From: Rhodamnia argentea
Taxonomy: Eukaryota; Streptophyta; Magnoliopsida; Myrtales; Myrtaceae
Length of the DNA: 64,000 bases
Reading direction: 5' to 3'
NCBI RefSeq assembly: GCF_020921035.1
Contig: NC_063158.1
Location: forward strand, 8,166,001 to 8,230,000
A program made the translations under genes and the position numbers. The notes beneath the pieces were generated by a model. That model was not told where the DNA came from, did no database searches, and was given only the letters and a program-made list of their open reading frames with translations. Below are positions 11,287 through 23,845 of the stretch, piece after piece. Position 1 is the first letter of the stretch. Every line of letters begins with the position of its first letter.

Positions 11287-12784
11287 TTCTGCTGCTTTTT
11301 TCTTGGGGCTACCTGCGATGTGTGTGGTAATGGTAATGTGAGAGAAGGTGGGCTTAAATAAAGAGGGTTTTGTTTCAGGAGACGACGACTTTGCTTTGCT
11401 TGGAATTCACGTGAGAATCATTTCGCCTCCCACAAGAGGCATGAATCATTGAGGCTTTTGGCCGGTGTGAGGGTTGGTTGTTGCCTGTATCCCTCATGAT
11501 TATATTAGGAGAATCTGGCTAGCATAATTTAGTTTAATTAGCACCTAATTGACACTATTTATTGAGTGGTCTGATATCTGAGTCTTAGGAAGGCATGGAG
11601 GATTGATAGTTGACCATATGAGTTATCAAATATACATAATCACCAAATTTTCAAAGGCAAATGCCAATGCCTCCTCACATTATATGCTTGGATATGCATA
11701 CAGAAGAGAACACATTAACATTACTTTGAATCTTATGACCACTTCTTGAGACGGATATACACCTTTGAATTCGAGTTCGAACTCAAACTAATTTTTAGAC
11801 TGTATGAAGTGAATTGAGACAGTCTTCATATCAATAGGGTTCACACGCATCAACTTTATTAATTTTTCGTGTCCAGATGGAGTAAGTATCTTTGTTTTGC
11901 ATAAACAGCTAAATCGGAAGCCGCTAATTTCACATCGAAACTAAGCTATTTTCTCGTGGCAACCATACCTGGTGTCATGTCATGACATTGCTTATAGAGC
12001 ATTGTCAAGTGCGTAAGTTGTCTAGACTTGGAAATTTAGAAAAAAAGGAAAGAAAACAATGGAGGAGGGAGATTGTTATCCGCTCCCTAGACCTAATCAT
12101 GGATCGGGCGGTATGTTGAGTCTATCCGATTGCATCGGACACAAAATATAACTCGAGTTAGGCTGGGCAAGAATATTCCTTCTTGGGCTAGCTCAGCCCA
12201 TTTCGACCCAGTTAGACATACGCAGCCCACATGCTCGACTATTTTATAACGAATATCAAATGTTGTTTGCACACGACGAATAGGCATCAGAGGACTTGCG
12301 GGCATATCGCCTAGGCCCGTCTATGATCACGTCTACGCAGGAAATGGAAAAAAAAAAAAAAAAAAGACAGGAAAAGATGATAGACAAGTGTGGAAAATAG
12401 TAGGGGTGAGCAAAATGAATCGTCCGGATCGAACCGAACCGGCTAATTCTATGTGATTCTCTGAGCGCACCGATCCGATTTTCGATTCCAATTGTTTCCG
12501 TAACACTTGCCCCTTTCCCAATGTATTGCAATTTTTTTTTTTTGTGTGTGTCAAACAATGTATTGCATTAACTAGCACCTTCTATCAACAAAAGGAAAAT
12601 GAAAAAAATAATTCAAATAATCCCCCGAAAGAAACGCAGCAATAAGTCGTGTACCATGCACACTCGTGAAATAGAGGACAAGAAATGAAAACACTGGTTT
12701 CATTAGCCCATTCCAGAACTGAAACTGGCCGAAAACCGATCAATCCTAGAAAATAAGTGTGGGATGTTGGAACATTGCAATCAA
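11287..12784. other. intergenic
   Basis: Upstream region of the peptide gene, then AT-rich DNA. One possible short hAT remnant (12401-12514) is listed separately. No other gene or ordered repeat was seen. Confidence 0.4.
12401..12514. mobile_element. possible short hAT-like remnant
   Basis: Begins TAGGGGTGAGCA and ends in CACTTGCCCCT, loosely inverted, with AACCGAACCGG and CGATCCGATTT words between. There is no target duplication. It may be a deleted relative of the 5926-6348 element. Confidence 0.35.
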
Positions 12785-13030
12785 TTGGAGAATTACAAAA
12801 AAAAAAAAAAAGTCTAAAATCAATTATAATTATGTCAATTTAGTTACAATTGTATTGAGTCAGTCCATCCGACCAAAATTTGACTGAAATTTGCTGATAT
12901 GGACACCGGCTATCTTACGTAGCGCAACCAATGTTGACGTGGATAACTTTTTAATAATATTTTTATATTTTGTCGATTTTTTTTATTTTTTATTTTTTCC
13001 CTTTTTCTTCCCTTCCTTCTTTATCCGGCG
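12785..13030. mobile_element. foldback element, one arm only
   Basis: Starts with a GAATTACAAAAAA edge, then phrases shared with the other foldbacks of the window: 'caattgtattgagtcagtcc', 'tgctgatatggacaccggc', 'gttgacgtggataa', then T-rich DNA. The matching inverted arm is missing. Confidence 0.6.
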
Positions 13031-13894
13031 AGGTCAACCTTGCCAGCTTGTTGGCTATTCTTGAAGGATTACATTGGAGACGGCTTAATCTATCGAGTTT
13101 CCTTGAGAGAGAGAATCGAGCGGGATACTAACCCTAAAGGCCCAAATCAAGTTTTAGAAAGGAAAATGGCAGCTCGGAGATATGCTAAGCATTAGAAACT
13201 TGTTTATTCGGGCTTTATTTTTTCTGCTTTGTGTTTCATTTCTTGTAGGATCGGCCAAGATTTGTTGAAACCTTGCAGGCACGAGGGGAAGGAGTTCATG
13301 CCAATTGCCATGGGGCAAGTGCAGTGCAATTCTGCATGCACGCACGAGCTTTCCTTAAAAGATTCATCCAACTAGTCGGTCAATATAGATAAGAATTCCT
13401 CGCGACCCTAGGGAGGTTGTGTGCCGATGACAACATACAAGGAAATCCGGGGTAAATGACGAGCAAAGAATTAAATCCGACGATTTCGAATTCTTTATCA
13501 AGAATGTCTATGGAAATGAATATGTCCGCGTGAGATTCGTGTGCAACAAATGACTTGATTTGCAATGGTCCCCACTGATCACAAGTTAAAGTCATGCCGC
13601 CTCTTGTTAAGGGCCTCGAAGGCCCCAATGATGCTCTTGTTCGATGCCTTTTTCTCTCTTACCCGCTCTCTCAGAGCAAGAAAAGGCGACACATATATAT
13701 ATATACTTGACAGCATTCGCTAGTAATCATGCCTCGCTCACTCTATCAAAATTAATTCAATGGCGATACGATAGTAAGCGTGGGGGATGACTAGAGAAAA
13801 GATGAATGAGTGTTCCCTATTGCACAAGCTTATTAAAATCGAAAATTTTCATTGCTTTTTCTCTTGAATCTTCTTGGGCATGCAATTCAAATGG
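13031..13894. other. intergenic left flank of the hAT transposon
   Basis: No gene recognised. A short (AT)n stretch lies near 13692-13706. Confidence 0.4.
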
Positions 13895-14116
13895 GTCCCA
13901 CGTAGAGGGGGCAATTTGGGCCCGGAACCGGCCTGGAACCGGCCCGTTGACCGGGCCCACGGTTCTGAAACGTGGGAACCGGCCAACCAAAAAAAAAAAA
14001 TTTAAGTGGGCCGGGGGCGAGAGCCGTTGGGCTCTCGCCCCGGGCCCCCTCCCCCCCTTTTTGGGCCGTTGCTTTACATAATATAGAAAAAAAAAGAATT
14101 AAAAATGATTCTTGCC

Positions 14117-14124
14117 TATAAATA
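14117..14124 (+). promoter_or_regulatory. TATA box of the hAT transposase
   Basis: TATAAATA about 150-190 bp upstream of the two candidate transposase ATGs (14273 and 14308), followed by a CT-rich leader. Confidence 0.6.
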
Positions 14125-14307
14125 CATATGCTTCCCCTTTCATTTTTGTCACAAATTCTCCGAACAATCTCTCGAATTCTCTCTGAAATCCTCTCAAATC
14201 GCTCAAATTTTCCCAATTTTCTCAATCCCGACTCAATTCTTTCAATCGGATTTTCGATCAATTCTCTCAAAAATGGCAAGTGGAAGAGAAATGCCGACAA
14301 GGGCAAG

Positions 14308-16434
14308 ATGGCTATGGGAGATTCCGAGTATCCCATTCCCGAATATGATCCTCGTGAGTATGCAAGTTGGGAAGACGACGACGATAATATCAACTATGTC
14401 CCGATTCCGAACGTCGAGCACATCCCAACACAAGAAAGTCTTCATCCTCCCACCGGTGTCGAAGAAACGTCAACGGCAAATGAGCCGGAACGGAAGGGCC
14501 GAGATAATACATCGGACTTGTGGCTACACTTTGACAAGGTACGTGATGAAGTCGAAGGTAAGTATAATGTAAAATGTAAATATTGTTTGCAAACATATAA
14601 ATTTACGAAAGGAGACGGCTACGGAACATTTCGTCGGCATTTGATGAAAAAACATCCAACGCAAGCGGGGATCGACAATACGCAACAACAAATTTTCGGG
14701 TACGCCACTTCTAATCTTCATCCTATATTTCGTTTCATTCAAGCACTTTATAAACAAACATTAGGTGAATATGTTGCCATTGATCATGCTCCGTTTAATA
14801 CTGGTGAAAATTTTAATATGAAATATTTGATAAATACTGCGTTGGTTCCGTAGCGCCAACTATTCCAAAAAATACTCTTAAAGCGAAGTTTTTCATCTTT
14901 ATAAAAAGGAAAAAAATCTTTAGCAAAATTTTTTGCGGAATTCAATGGACGTGTGCATATAGGTAGCGATATTTGGAGTGAACCTTGGCAAATTCATTCT
15001 TATATGGGTGTCACGTGTCATTGGATAGATGACAATTGGATAATTCAAAAAAGACTTATTGCATTCCGAGTTTTTGATGAAAGCCATTCGGCTCATAATA
15101 TTTATAGAATAATTAGGCAAGTTTTAGAAGAATATAATTTAATAAATAAAGTATTTTCAATTGGTTTTGATAATGCCGCCACAAATACCGCTTATATTCC
15201 CGAATTAGAAAATATTTGCAAACCCACTTTTGGCGGACAATTTTTTCACATTAGATGTGCTTGTCATGTTTTAAATTTATGTGTACAAAATGGTTTACGA
15301 ACTCTTGACACTTCTCTCGCCCCAATAAAAAGTGCAATTAAATTTTTATGGAGTCGTCTCCAATATATGAAATCATGGGGAAAATTTTGTAAACAAAATG
15401 GGAGAAGGGCAAGAAGATTTCCAAAAGATATTCCGACTCGTTGGAATTCTACGTACGAGTTGCTTCGGCAAACTTTTGAATATAAAGATTTATTATGTAT
15501 GTTTATTTCACAAAATATTCCCGAAATTACTTTACTTCCTCAACATTGGAACGTTTGCAAGAAAATTTTAGATATTTTGAAAATTTTTAATGATGCTACT
15601 AAGACTTTATCTGGTATTTATTATTCTACAACGCATTTATTTTTAATAGAGTGTGTTAATATTAGTAGTGTTTTTAGTGAATATGAAAATGATACCGAAT
15701 TAGGTCAAACTATTTTAGTAATGCGAGAAAAATGGTTGCATTATTATTTGCAAATTCCTCTTGTCTATTTAGTTGGTATTGTTTTTGATCCACGTATTAA
15801 ATTAGAAGGTTTGCAAGATTATTTGAATGTGTATTATCATGATTGTTTACATTTGGATGATTCAATAGATATTTCAAATATATTAGGACATGTTAAAGAA
15901 TCTATAGTAGGATTATATGAAGAATTTTGTAGTAGATATGGTTTAAGTGATTATGGATCTTTACAATCTAATACCTCACGTAGCGAAGGTGGTAGTTCAC
16001 TTAGTAGAGGGTATAATATGCTTAAGAGTAGGCAAAAAAAACAAAAAGGGGCAACGGGTAGTATTTACGAAATAGAAAAATATTTAACCACTCAATTTGA
16101 GTTTCGTGATGTAGAACATAGTACGGATTTCGAAATCCTGAAGTGGTGGAAGAGTCACCAAATCAAGTATCCAGTTCTCGCCCTCATCGCTCGTCAAATA
16201 TTAGCAATCTCTTCTTCAACGGTTGCGGTTGAACAAGCATTTAGTTACGGAGGATTAATTTTGGACTCTCGCCGTTCAAGATTAAGCCCGGACTCTGTGG
16301 AAGCTCAAGCTTGTGTCGGCGATTGGACGAGGGCGAAATATCGACACTAAGAGTTAGATCGTGAACACGAATTTTTTAGCGATGATGTTGGAGATACCAC
16401 CGCCACGGGTACCACAACGGGTAGCGATGATTGA
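14308..16434 (+). pseudogene. hAT transposase with BED zinc finger, frame-disrupted
   Basis: Transposase that would cut and paste hAT DNA in the nucleus. The first frame (ATG 14308 to the stop at 14851-14853) has an acidic start (PEYDPREYASWEDDDD) and a BED finger with C-x2-C and H-x4-H (CKYC ... RRHLMKKH). The second frame, open from about 14953 to 16350, has the hAT catalytic body, including FHIRCACHVLNLCVQNG and DIPTRWNSTYELL. It ends in the hAT dimerisation region, with WWKSHQIKYPVLALIARQIL, SSSTVAVEQAFSYGG and DSRRSRLSP. Breaks: the frame changes between 14850 and 14953. A TAA at 16348-16350 precedes a further 27 in-frame codons, ending SDD at 16432-16434. An upstream ATG at 14273 is out of frame, suggesting a one-base loss there. 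No ATG starts the second frame. Related BED-hAT proteins are about 650-700 residues long. Confidence 0.88.
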
Positions 16435-17008
16435 CGATGAGGTAAGTTGGGGTTCTCAAAGGTAAAAGAACTACATGGGCTTTGATTCTTCTATCCCCAA
16501 GAAGATATGTAGGCGCTTAATGATAATTCATTAAGTTCAAGCCCATTCCTTTTCTTTTTTTTTCCCATATTTTATTACAATGTACAATTTAATTGTATTT
16601 TATAATTTATAATTTATTATATTTATTTTATTATTTATTATTTTAAAAATTATTATTAAAAAAGAATCGGAATGAACCGACGGTTTCGAAGCGGAACCGG
16701 AACCGCCATTTTACACGGCCGGTTCCTGAACCGGAACCGGCGGTTCTACCGAACCGGCCGTGACTAGTCCCACGTAACTATGGATGAACCCAGAAAAGAC
16801 ATCGTGGATTCTAGTTGGACCTCTTCCAATTGATCCGACCCACCAGGAATCGAGATGGCCCGACCCGAATTACCCCGATGCTCGTCGTTCTTCTCGAGAA
16901 TAAAACAGCAGAAAAGACGAAAAGGAAAAACGGAACGCAGAGAGGTTTCCAGATTTTTCTCTCGCGAGCCGAAACTCTCTCTCGCTCGCTCGCTCGCTTT
17001 CGGCGGAC

Positions 17009-20000
17009 ATGGCTGCTCTGCAATACTTGGATTCGCAGCGGAACGCGCATCCGGAGCTGGCGGAGTGGTACAATGCGCTCGAGGATCTGTACCAGAAGAA
17101 GCTCTGGCACCAGCTCACTCTCAAGCTCGAGCAGTTCGTCTCTCACGCCGCTTCTCAGGTCACTCCCTCTTCTCACTTCTCCTTGTAACTCTCTGTTTGA
17201 TTCCTGCGTGCGAGCGTGCGTTTATGGCCATTGAGGGATGTAGATCTTGCGGAGGCGAGCTCGAGTTGGCCTGTTTGACTTTCTTGACTGCTAAAGTTCG
17301 CTTTTGTAGCTGCTTAGCGACATAAATTAGGGGTTCTGGAATTTTCTCTTTCTGCTCTTAGTTTTAGTTCGCTTCGCTAAATGATGGAATTTTTTGTGTG
17401 TTTTAGGCTCATTTATTGGTTGAGTAAATGAACTTCCCGTTCATGTGGTCCTTTGTGCATGGCCTATTGGAATTTATGTCTTCTTTGATTTTACTCGGGA
17501 TGACTAGAGTTTCCATTCACTTATTCTTTAGGTGAATTGGGTGTTCTGTGGTTCTTGTTTAGGTGAACTGATTTGAAGGTCGAGGAGATCTACCTCTGAG
17601 TCCATGGGCACCTGAGATTTCCCGGTTTCTGGCCTTTGAATTCGTGGATTGTTGGCCAGAAACAAAATAGGATATATAATATGAAAGTGTGGTCAAAAGG
17701 TTGTGTAGCCCGCTCTCGTCTTATAGAAGCAAGAGATAGGGTTGAAATGGAATGTTATACAATAGGTTGGTGGAAACAAAATAGTCCTTTTTTGATGCCT
17801 AAGCATGGTTAAATAATGATGAGCTGGTTGAGTGGAAAATTTAGATAACAAGGTCAGATGAGCTGAAGCTGAAGAATCTGGTCCATGGTTTATGGTTCTT
17901 GCCAGAATGACTGCTTTTACCTATATTGACTATAGTTGGGATACACAGGTTGCTCGGTCTTTGTGTCCAGCATGTAGGCTTTCAACATGAATTTTAGACT
18001 TCTAACCTATCAAGGAGCATGGTTAGATTAAGAACCAGTGAGCATTATGTGGAATTGGATTGTCGCTTATCTGATATATTTCACTTGATAATTGGTGCTT
18101 GGTTTCGCTTTCTTAACGGTATGATAGTGCCATTCACTTGCAATCTTGGTATCAAACATCTGCTACGTGCCGGGAGTAAAAGTTTCAGAGCATTTGAGTA
18201 TATATGGTATCAAAGTGCGGTGGGATTTAGTGAATCTCACATCCTTGGTCATGTTCTCTTGGTGGTTTGGATTATGAATGAAGCTTTAGAAACTTTTGCA
18301 CTCATATAGAGAACCTAATTATCTGTTATCATTGCTACTTGTAAACTCCACGTCCACATCTTGTGGGAAAGCACTTGCTGATGTTATTCATGCATTATGA
18401 CCTTAGTTGTTACCACTTGAGTACTCCTTTTGAGATTTGGTTCATGTTTAAAGGGCTGGGTGATTCCAAGGGGTATTAAAGCAGATCTGTTCCTGTAGAT
18501 GTGTAGTTCGAGGAAAAACTAGGTGGCGAAGTTTGGGAAACCTTAGTAAAGACACACCTGCAAATGATTGCCATTTTGATATTTCCTTTTTGGGTTTGTA
18601 CTGACCTGGATCAAGCCGTGTTGTTACACCACTTATGGGGATGTTCATCTTTTAGTACAACTCATTCTGGGGATATTTGTGTTCTGGGTGGGCTTAACTA
18701 GTTGATGAATATAAGCAGTCTTTGACTTTTGATTATTATTGTGGCAATTGGCATTTGGGATCTTACTGTTTTTTGGCCATCTACTGTATTTTGTAGTTGA
18801 CCTGGCTTATTGCGACTAATTCTGGCGCATTGCCCTCTCAAGAGGCTCTGCCCTGCGGCAGGCCTCTCTGACAATTTCTCCTCTGGCTTCCCTTCTAGAA
18901 TTTTTTAACATCTGAATATCATTTCACATCTTAGCATATAGAATTTTTTCTTTTATATCAAGTAAAATTCTTAGGCCGTAGTGTAGAAGCAGGGAAGCTG
19001 CTGGATTCAAGTTTTTAGTAAACTGGATGGCCAGACCGCTTTTTTCCAACATACCAGCAGATGTTTCTGCATATCATAGTAGACTGTAAATCTTAAAATG
19101 AACTCTTCAATTCATAGATCATAAACCAATGCCCATCAAACACTTACGCACATATCAACCATCAAGCTTGCAATCATTATTTCATCTTTCCTTTGGGGTC
19201 AGTACCATTAGTTTCTTAGAAACATATGCTACTGTTATCATAAGATTTCTTATGGATATTGGTTCCCTTTCAGGAACTGCATTTTCTTTCAAGACTGCTT
19301 ATCAACTATTGTCTGTTGATTCTTGTTTCAGGCTGGAGATATGTTGATTCAGTTATATCATAATTTCATCACGGACTTCGAGACTAAAATCAATCTCCTT
19401 AAGCTTGCCCATTTCGCTACTATAGTCTCTCGGCAGTATAAAGAGAAAGAAGCTGCCATCAGTTTTCTTGAAGGCATCATAGAGAAACTTCAGTCTACGA
19501 GGGAACAGCGTATAGGGGAGCCCATCCTCTACATTAAGTTGCAGATAGCCATGTTCAAGCTGGATAATGACCAAAAAGAATGCAAAAAGCTTCTTGAAGA
19601 GGGGAAGAGTACCCTCGACAGCATGACTGACATTGATCCATCTGTCTATGCCAGCTATTACTGGGTTTCATCACAATACCATAAATTGCGCAAAGAATAT
19701 GCGGAGTTCTACAGAAGTGCTCTTTTATATTTGGCATACACATCAGTAGATTCACTCTCAGATTCATTTAAGCAGGTATTTCGGACAAATATTCCACTTG
19801 TTAAACAGCATTTTATTGCCTCAAAGACTATCGTTTAAGGGGTTTAACTAGAATCTATACATATTTTCTAATGTAAAATAGGAATTCAACAGATAGCTTA
19901 AGAAACTCAGCAGAATGAATCTCATCAGCTCTGTTTGATGCATTGTTATAGTTCTTTTATTTCCTTGGTTTTGCGAATTTGAACTAGGTCATCAAATTAC

Positions 20001-23000
20001 AGAGAATACAGTCTAAATGAGGGGTCTAGTTGTAAAATTCTACCAGTCGTACTTGATGTCTCAATTCTATTATCCTGTCGGGCATATACGTGCTCAATTA
20101 GATTATCATATTCCTTCATTGGGGTTTTTGCATTGCATTTCTTTTACTGTGTTTGCTGATGCAATTCAAACGCTTTTCTTTAATGTGGTTTCAGGATGTT
20201 TACACACTAATTGTTTTGCAGAAATCTTACTTCAAATGTAGTTTGAAAATGATATTGTTGTTTTAATATAAAGGAAAGAATAGTCTATGGTGTTTCCTTG
20301 AACAAATACATGTTTGAAGTGGTTGCTAGAGCGTTGCCATTTTGGTTTATCTGTCTGCTAGCAGGAATAGATGCTAGTGCTTCGGTTACATCTCTGGCTA
20401 ATATAAGTCACTGCACTAACTAATCATGGTTTTCCTGCTGCTTTCTCATTATCTTGATACAAGAGTTCTAAGTCATGTATGATCCAATGCTAACACTAGA
20501 AATTTGAATTTCATGTTTAGGATTTGGCATTTGATTTGTCCCTTTCTGCCTTGCTGGGAGACAACATCTACAACTTTGGGGAACTGCTAGCTCATCCTAT
20601 TGTAAGTATGCCTTGTTCTGAAATTTCTGTCAGAATTGTAGGTCTTTGATCTTCGGGTACGTTACAATTAACAAATTCTCCAATGAGGTAGTAGAATCTG
20701 GTCTTTCTGGAAATTTAAGGCATGAATGTCAGAAGAGGGATTTGAGGCCCTGCTCTGTGAAGGCTTGGACACAGGCTCAACCATCTGACCTGTGCATACC
20801 TTAACCTTAAAGGTGGCAGGCAGATAATTTCTAGTCAACATATATTTTTATCCCATTTGAATAAAACGTTGAATTGCAGTGCAGTTAACCCGATTGCACA
20901 ACCTTTAACATCTTGCAGTGCTTACCTGCCGTCTCGGATGGGCAAATTTTAAGTCTAGTGTATTATTTTTGTAAGGAATTTATTTTATTTTGATAAGGTT
21001 TTTTACTGTGCCTAGTTTAACTGGTTAAGTCACTAATCTAGTTTGGATCTAGTTTGATCTACGCTACAATTTTGAAAATTGGTTAAACATAGGGTTTACT
21101 GCAGATAAGATACTTTCAAGTCACACCTTCATCATTATAACTTTGAAATCTTTAAACCTGATGGTCAAATCCCATAACATCTGATTAGAACTCTTTTGAA
21201 CACTGGAATGTCAAATTTCATATTGAAAGGTTGGATAATTTCTCTTTTGGGTTGGACTTGATGAGTTTTCTTTTGGCTTGTTGTTAAATTTGGGTTTGCT
21301 CAGTACATCTTGCCGTCCAACATTATTTTGGATATCAAGTTTTTGTCTTGCCTCAAGGTTGATACTCTATAAGGGGTTGGGTCCACACTTAAATATTCAC
21401 AAGATGCTTTCTTTGGAATCCACATTGCAGTAAGCAAGTTGTGAAATTTCTCCAACAATTTTATATTGATTTTACGCTAGTCGTCATTTGATGACAGGTT
21501 CACTTTCACCTTTTCTCCTGACTAGGATGGTATAGTAAGCTAATGTCATTGTCTTCTCATGGGATTGTAATGGTCTTGCTGACTACCTTGGGAAATATCC
21601 ATCCCAAAAACTTGTAAAAGACTATCCAAGAGAAGGGTGCCATTGATTTAGATGCCGACCCACTCACTGGTGGGAGTTGGTGGAGGCTTAAGTAGGATAG
21701 TTCTGGTCTTTTATTGTAGAACATTGCTGGTGGCTGGAGCTCATATAGAGACCCTCTTGGTCAGATCTTTGTCACTTAGCCACAAGCATTACTGTCAGTC
21801 TATTGTCAGACTTACGACTTCCAACAGCACGAGTGACATGGTTTAATTCTTCTCATTGATAAGGATTGCTTAATACTGAAGCCTGGAGGCTTCTCTTTAT
21901 TGGATTTATGAGATTAATGGCTATTTTCTTATTGACTAGTGTTGTTGATAAGGTCAAGTTGTACTGATCTATCCACATCTTTCCTTGAATGCTGCAGATA
22001 AAGAGCCTTGTGGGGACAAAGGTTGAGTGGCTATACTATATTCTCCAGGCATTTAACACCGGTGATTTAGTTCGTTATAGGGAACTGTGCCATGTCCACA
22101 GTGCTGCTCTGAATGCCCAACCAGGGTTGGTTGAGAATGAGAAGAAGCTGTTGGAAAAGATCAACATTCTGTGCCTTATGGAAATCATCTTCAGGTATGA
22201 TTATCCTTTATTTATTGGTTTGGTATGATTACCTTCCTTCATCGCTTTTGGGGTTGTCTTTATCTTTGTATTAATGCATAGGATCTTTGTCATCCTAATG
22301 CTGATGGAGAACGGCAATGTGAATTTTTGCAGTCGACCATCTGAGGATCGAACCATTCCATTGTGCGTTATTGCAGAGCACACAAGACTTTCTACACAGG
22401 ATGTTGAGCATCTTCTCATGAAGAGTTTGTCTGTAAGTTTATTTTCTAAGGTTTGCATTATTTTCACTTTAATGAGTATCCACCGTGTTGCCATTACCTG
22501 TGAGGAGCTCCCAATGACTGTAAATGAAGCAAACAAAGCTTCTGTTGTTGGTTCATAATACAGAATTAGTTAAGATCCAGGTTTTTGTTTTGTGGTACTG
22601 ACTGCCTAAAGCGACAGCTTTGAAAGTGCGCCCTGTTAATATATTAGCTAGTATTAATTAGCCATAAATAGTTTTGTGCGATAAGTGTCACTGATGTGAA
22701 TCAGCATTTCTTTCTATTCTTTCACCATTGATGCTAAGTTTTATAATTGAGGGTAGAAGATGCTTGAGTTATTCTTGCTTGTGAACTGACCACCACTAAT
22801 CCTTGTATAAGGTTAAAAGAGCTTTAGAAATGCATCAGTGTCTGTTTCTGAAAATTTAGAGTAACATTTTCCTTTTCTGCATACACCATTGTGGCAAATA
22901 CTTGGATTTAATAATTGTTTGCACCTGTTCGGCTCTAGCATATGTCCTGGAAAACTGATATCGAAGCCTTTACCTTACTTTACAGTAGTCTAACCATTAG

Positions 23001-23199
23001 AATCTCAACTCAGGTTCATCTTATTGAGGGCGTAATCGATCAAGTTGAGGGGACAGTATACGTTTCATGGGTGCAGCCAAGAGTTTTGGGGATTCCGCAG
23101 GTCAAATCGCTGCATGACCGTCTGGACAATTGGCTGGACAAAGTACACACAGCCTTGTTATCTGTTGAAGCAGAAACTCCAGATCTTGTCGCTGCATGA
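17009..23199 (+). CDS. RPN9: 26S proteasome non-ATPase regulatory subunit 13 (RPN9)
   Basis: Lid subunit of the 26S proteasome regulatory particle, acting in ubiquitin-dependent protein breakdown in cytosol and nucleus. The six-exon model is 17009-17158, 19332-19775, 20521-20601, 21998-22194, 22333-22432 and 23014-23199. It keeps one frame throughout, with GT-AG introns, and gives 385 residues, close to the usual plant length of about 386. The start MAALQYLDSQRNAHPELAEWY and the segment LYQKKLWHQLT are typical of RPN9. Exon 2 carries helical repeats with HYNFITDFETKINLLKLA-like sequence. Exons 3-6 carry the PCI domain, with LLGDNIYNFGELLAHPI, SRPSEDRTIPL and QDVEHLLMKSLS, and the end VHLIEGVIDQVEGTVYVSWVQPR. 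The codon across exons 4/5 is split AG|T. The first intron is 2.2 kb. A hAT transposon ends 242 bp upstream of the ATG, so promoter sequence may be displaced or altered. Confidence 0.96.
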
Positions 23200-23845
23200 T
23201 TCTTACCAAGTTCCTGTTCTTCGTTTTGTAACGATCTTCCGATTTGAACTGAAAGAAGAGAGAAAAACGAGCCACTTCTAGCAAGGCTCGGGATCAGGCA
23301 GTTATGCAATCTCAGTTTACTTCCTTGGTGCTTCATTGTTTTATGCCCAAATCTTCTCCGGAATCAGCAATTCCTCATACTTCCTCGCCTTGAGGATTAC
23401 GAATGTCTTAAATCTGTGGTGACTCGGCTTTGCCCTTCGGGTATGGTTATTGGAACATGTACTGATTTCTTTCGCCTCGGTTGTGTCCTTTTTGATCCAC
23501 CATCACGTGGATCAACAAATGCTGTGGGAGAATTTTTGTAGCTTTGTGACTTCCAGAATGAATATATTTTTAGATGAACGCACGATCTGTTCGTAGCTGC
23601 CTTGTGGGGTGCTACCTGTGTACTAATGCATTGGATGGTACTACCAACTCCAAAGTGCCCAATGCTGAAAGGCATACGAGCCTTATGGGGATATATGAGA
23701 AAAGAGCAATGCCGAGAGTACGAAACAGACAGAGAAATGTGACTCTAGTCGTGTACTTGAATATTGCTCATTTGTTGAATATTTGGCTAGAGCTTCTTAG
23801 ATCATTTTGGTGATCAATTTTGTAAAATCGGTCTTTGTACTCTTA
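23200..23845. other. 3' flank of RPN9
   Basis: Probable 3' untranslated region followed by spacer. Short frames here have no recognisable domain. Confidence 0.45.

Larger units (their letters stand above)
13903..16766 (+). mobile_element. complete hAT transposon, 2864 bp, with mutated transposase
   Basis: The element begins TAGAGGGGGC and ends GGCCGTGACTA, so the outer TAG/CTA is shared but the inverted repeats are short. It is flanked by the 8-bp direct repeat GTCCCACG (13895-13902 and 16767-16774). Both ends carry clustered AACCGG/CCGGTT words, likely transposase-binding subterminal repeats. The middle encodes a BED-finger hAT transposase with at least two frame-disrupting changes. The two flanks match so well that the insertion may be fairly recent, but the coding damage means this copy cannot now make a normal transposase. 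It ends only 242 bp upstream of the RPN9 start codon. Confidence 0.9.
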
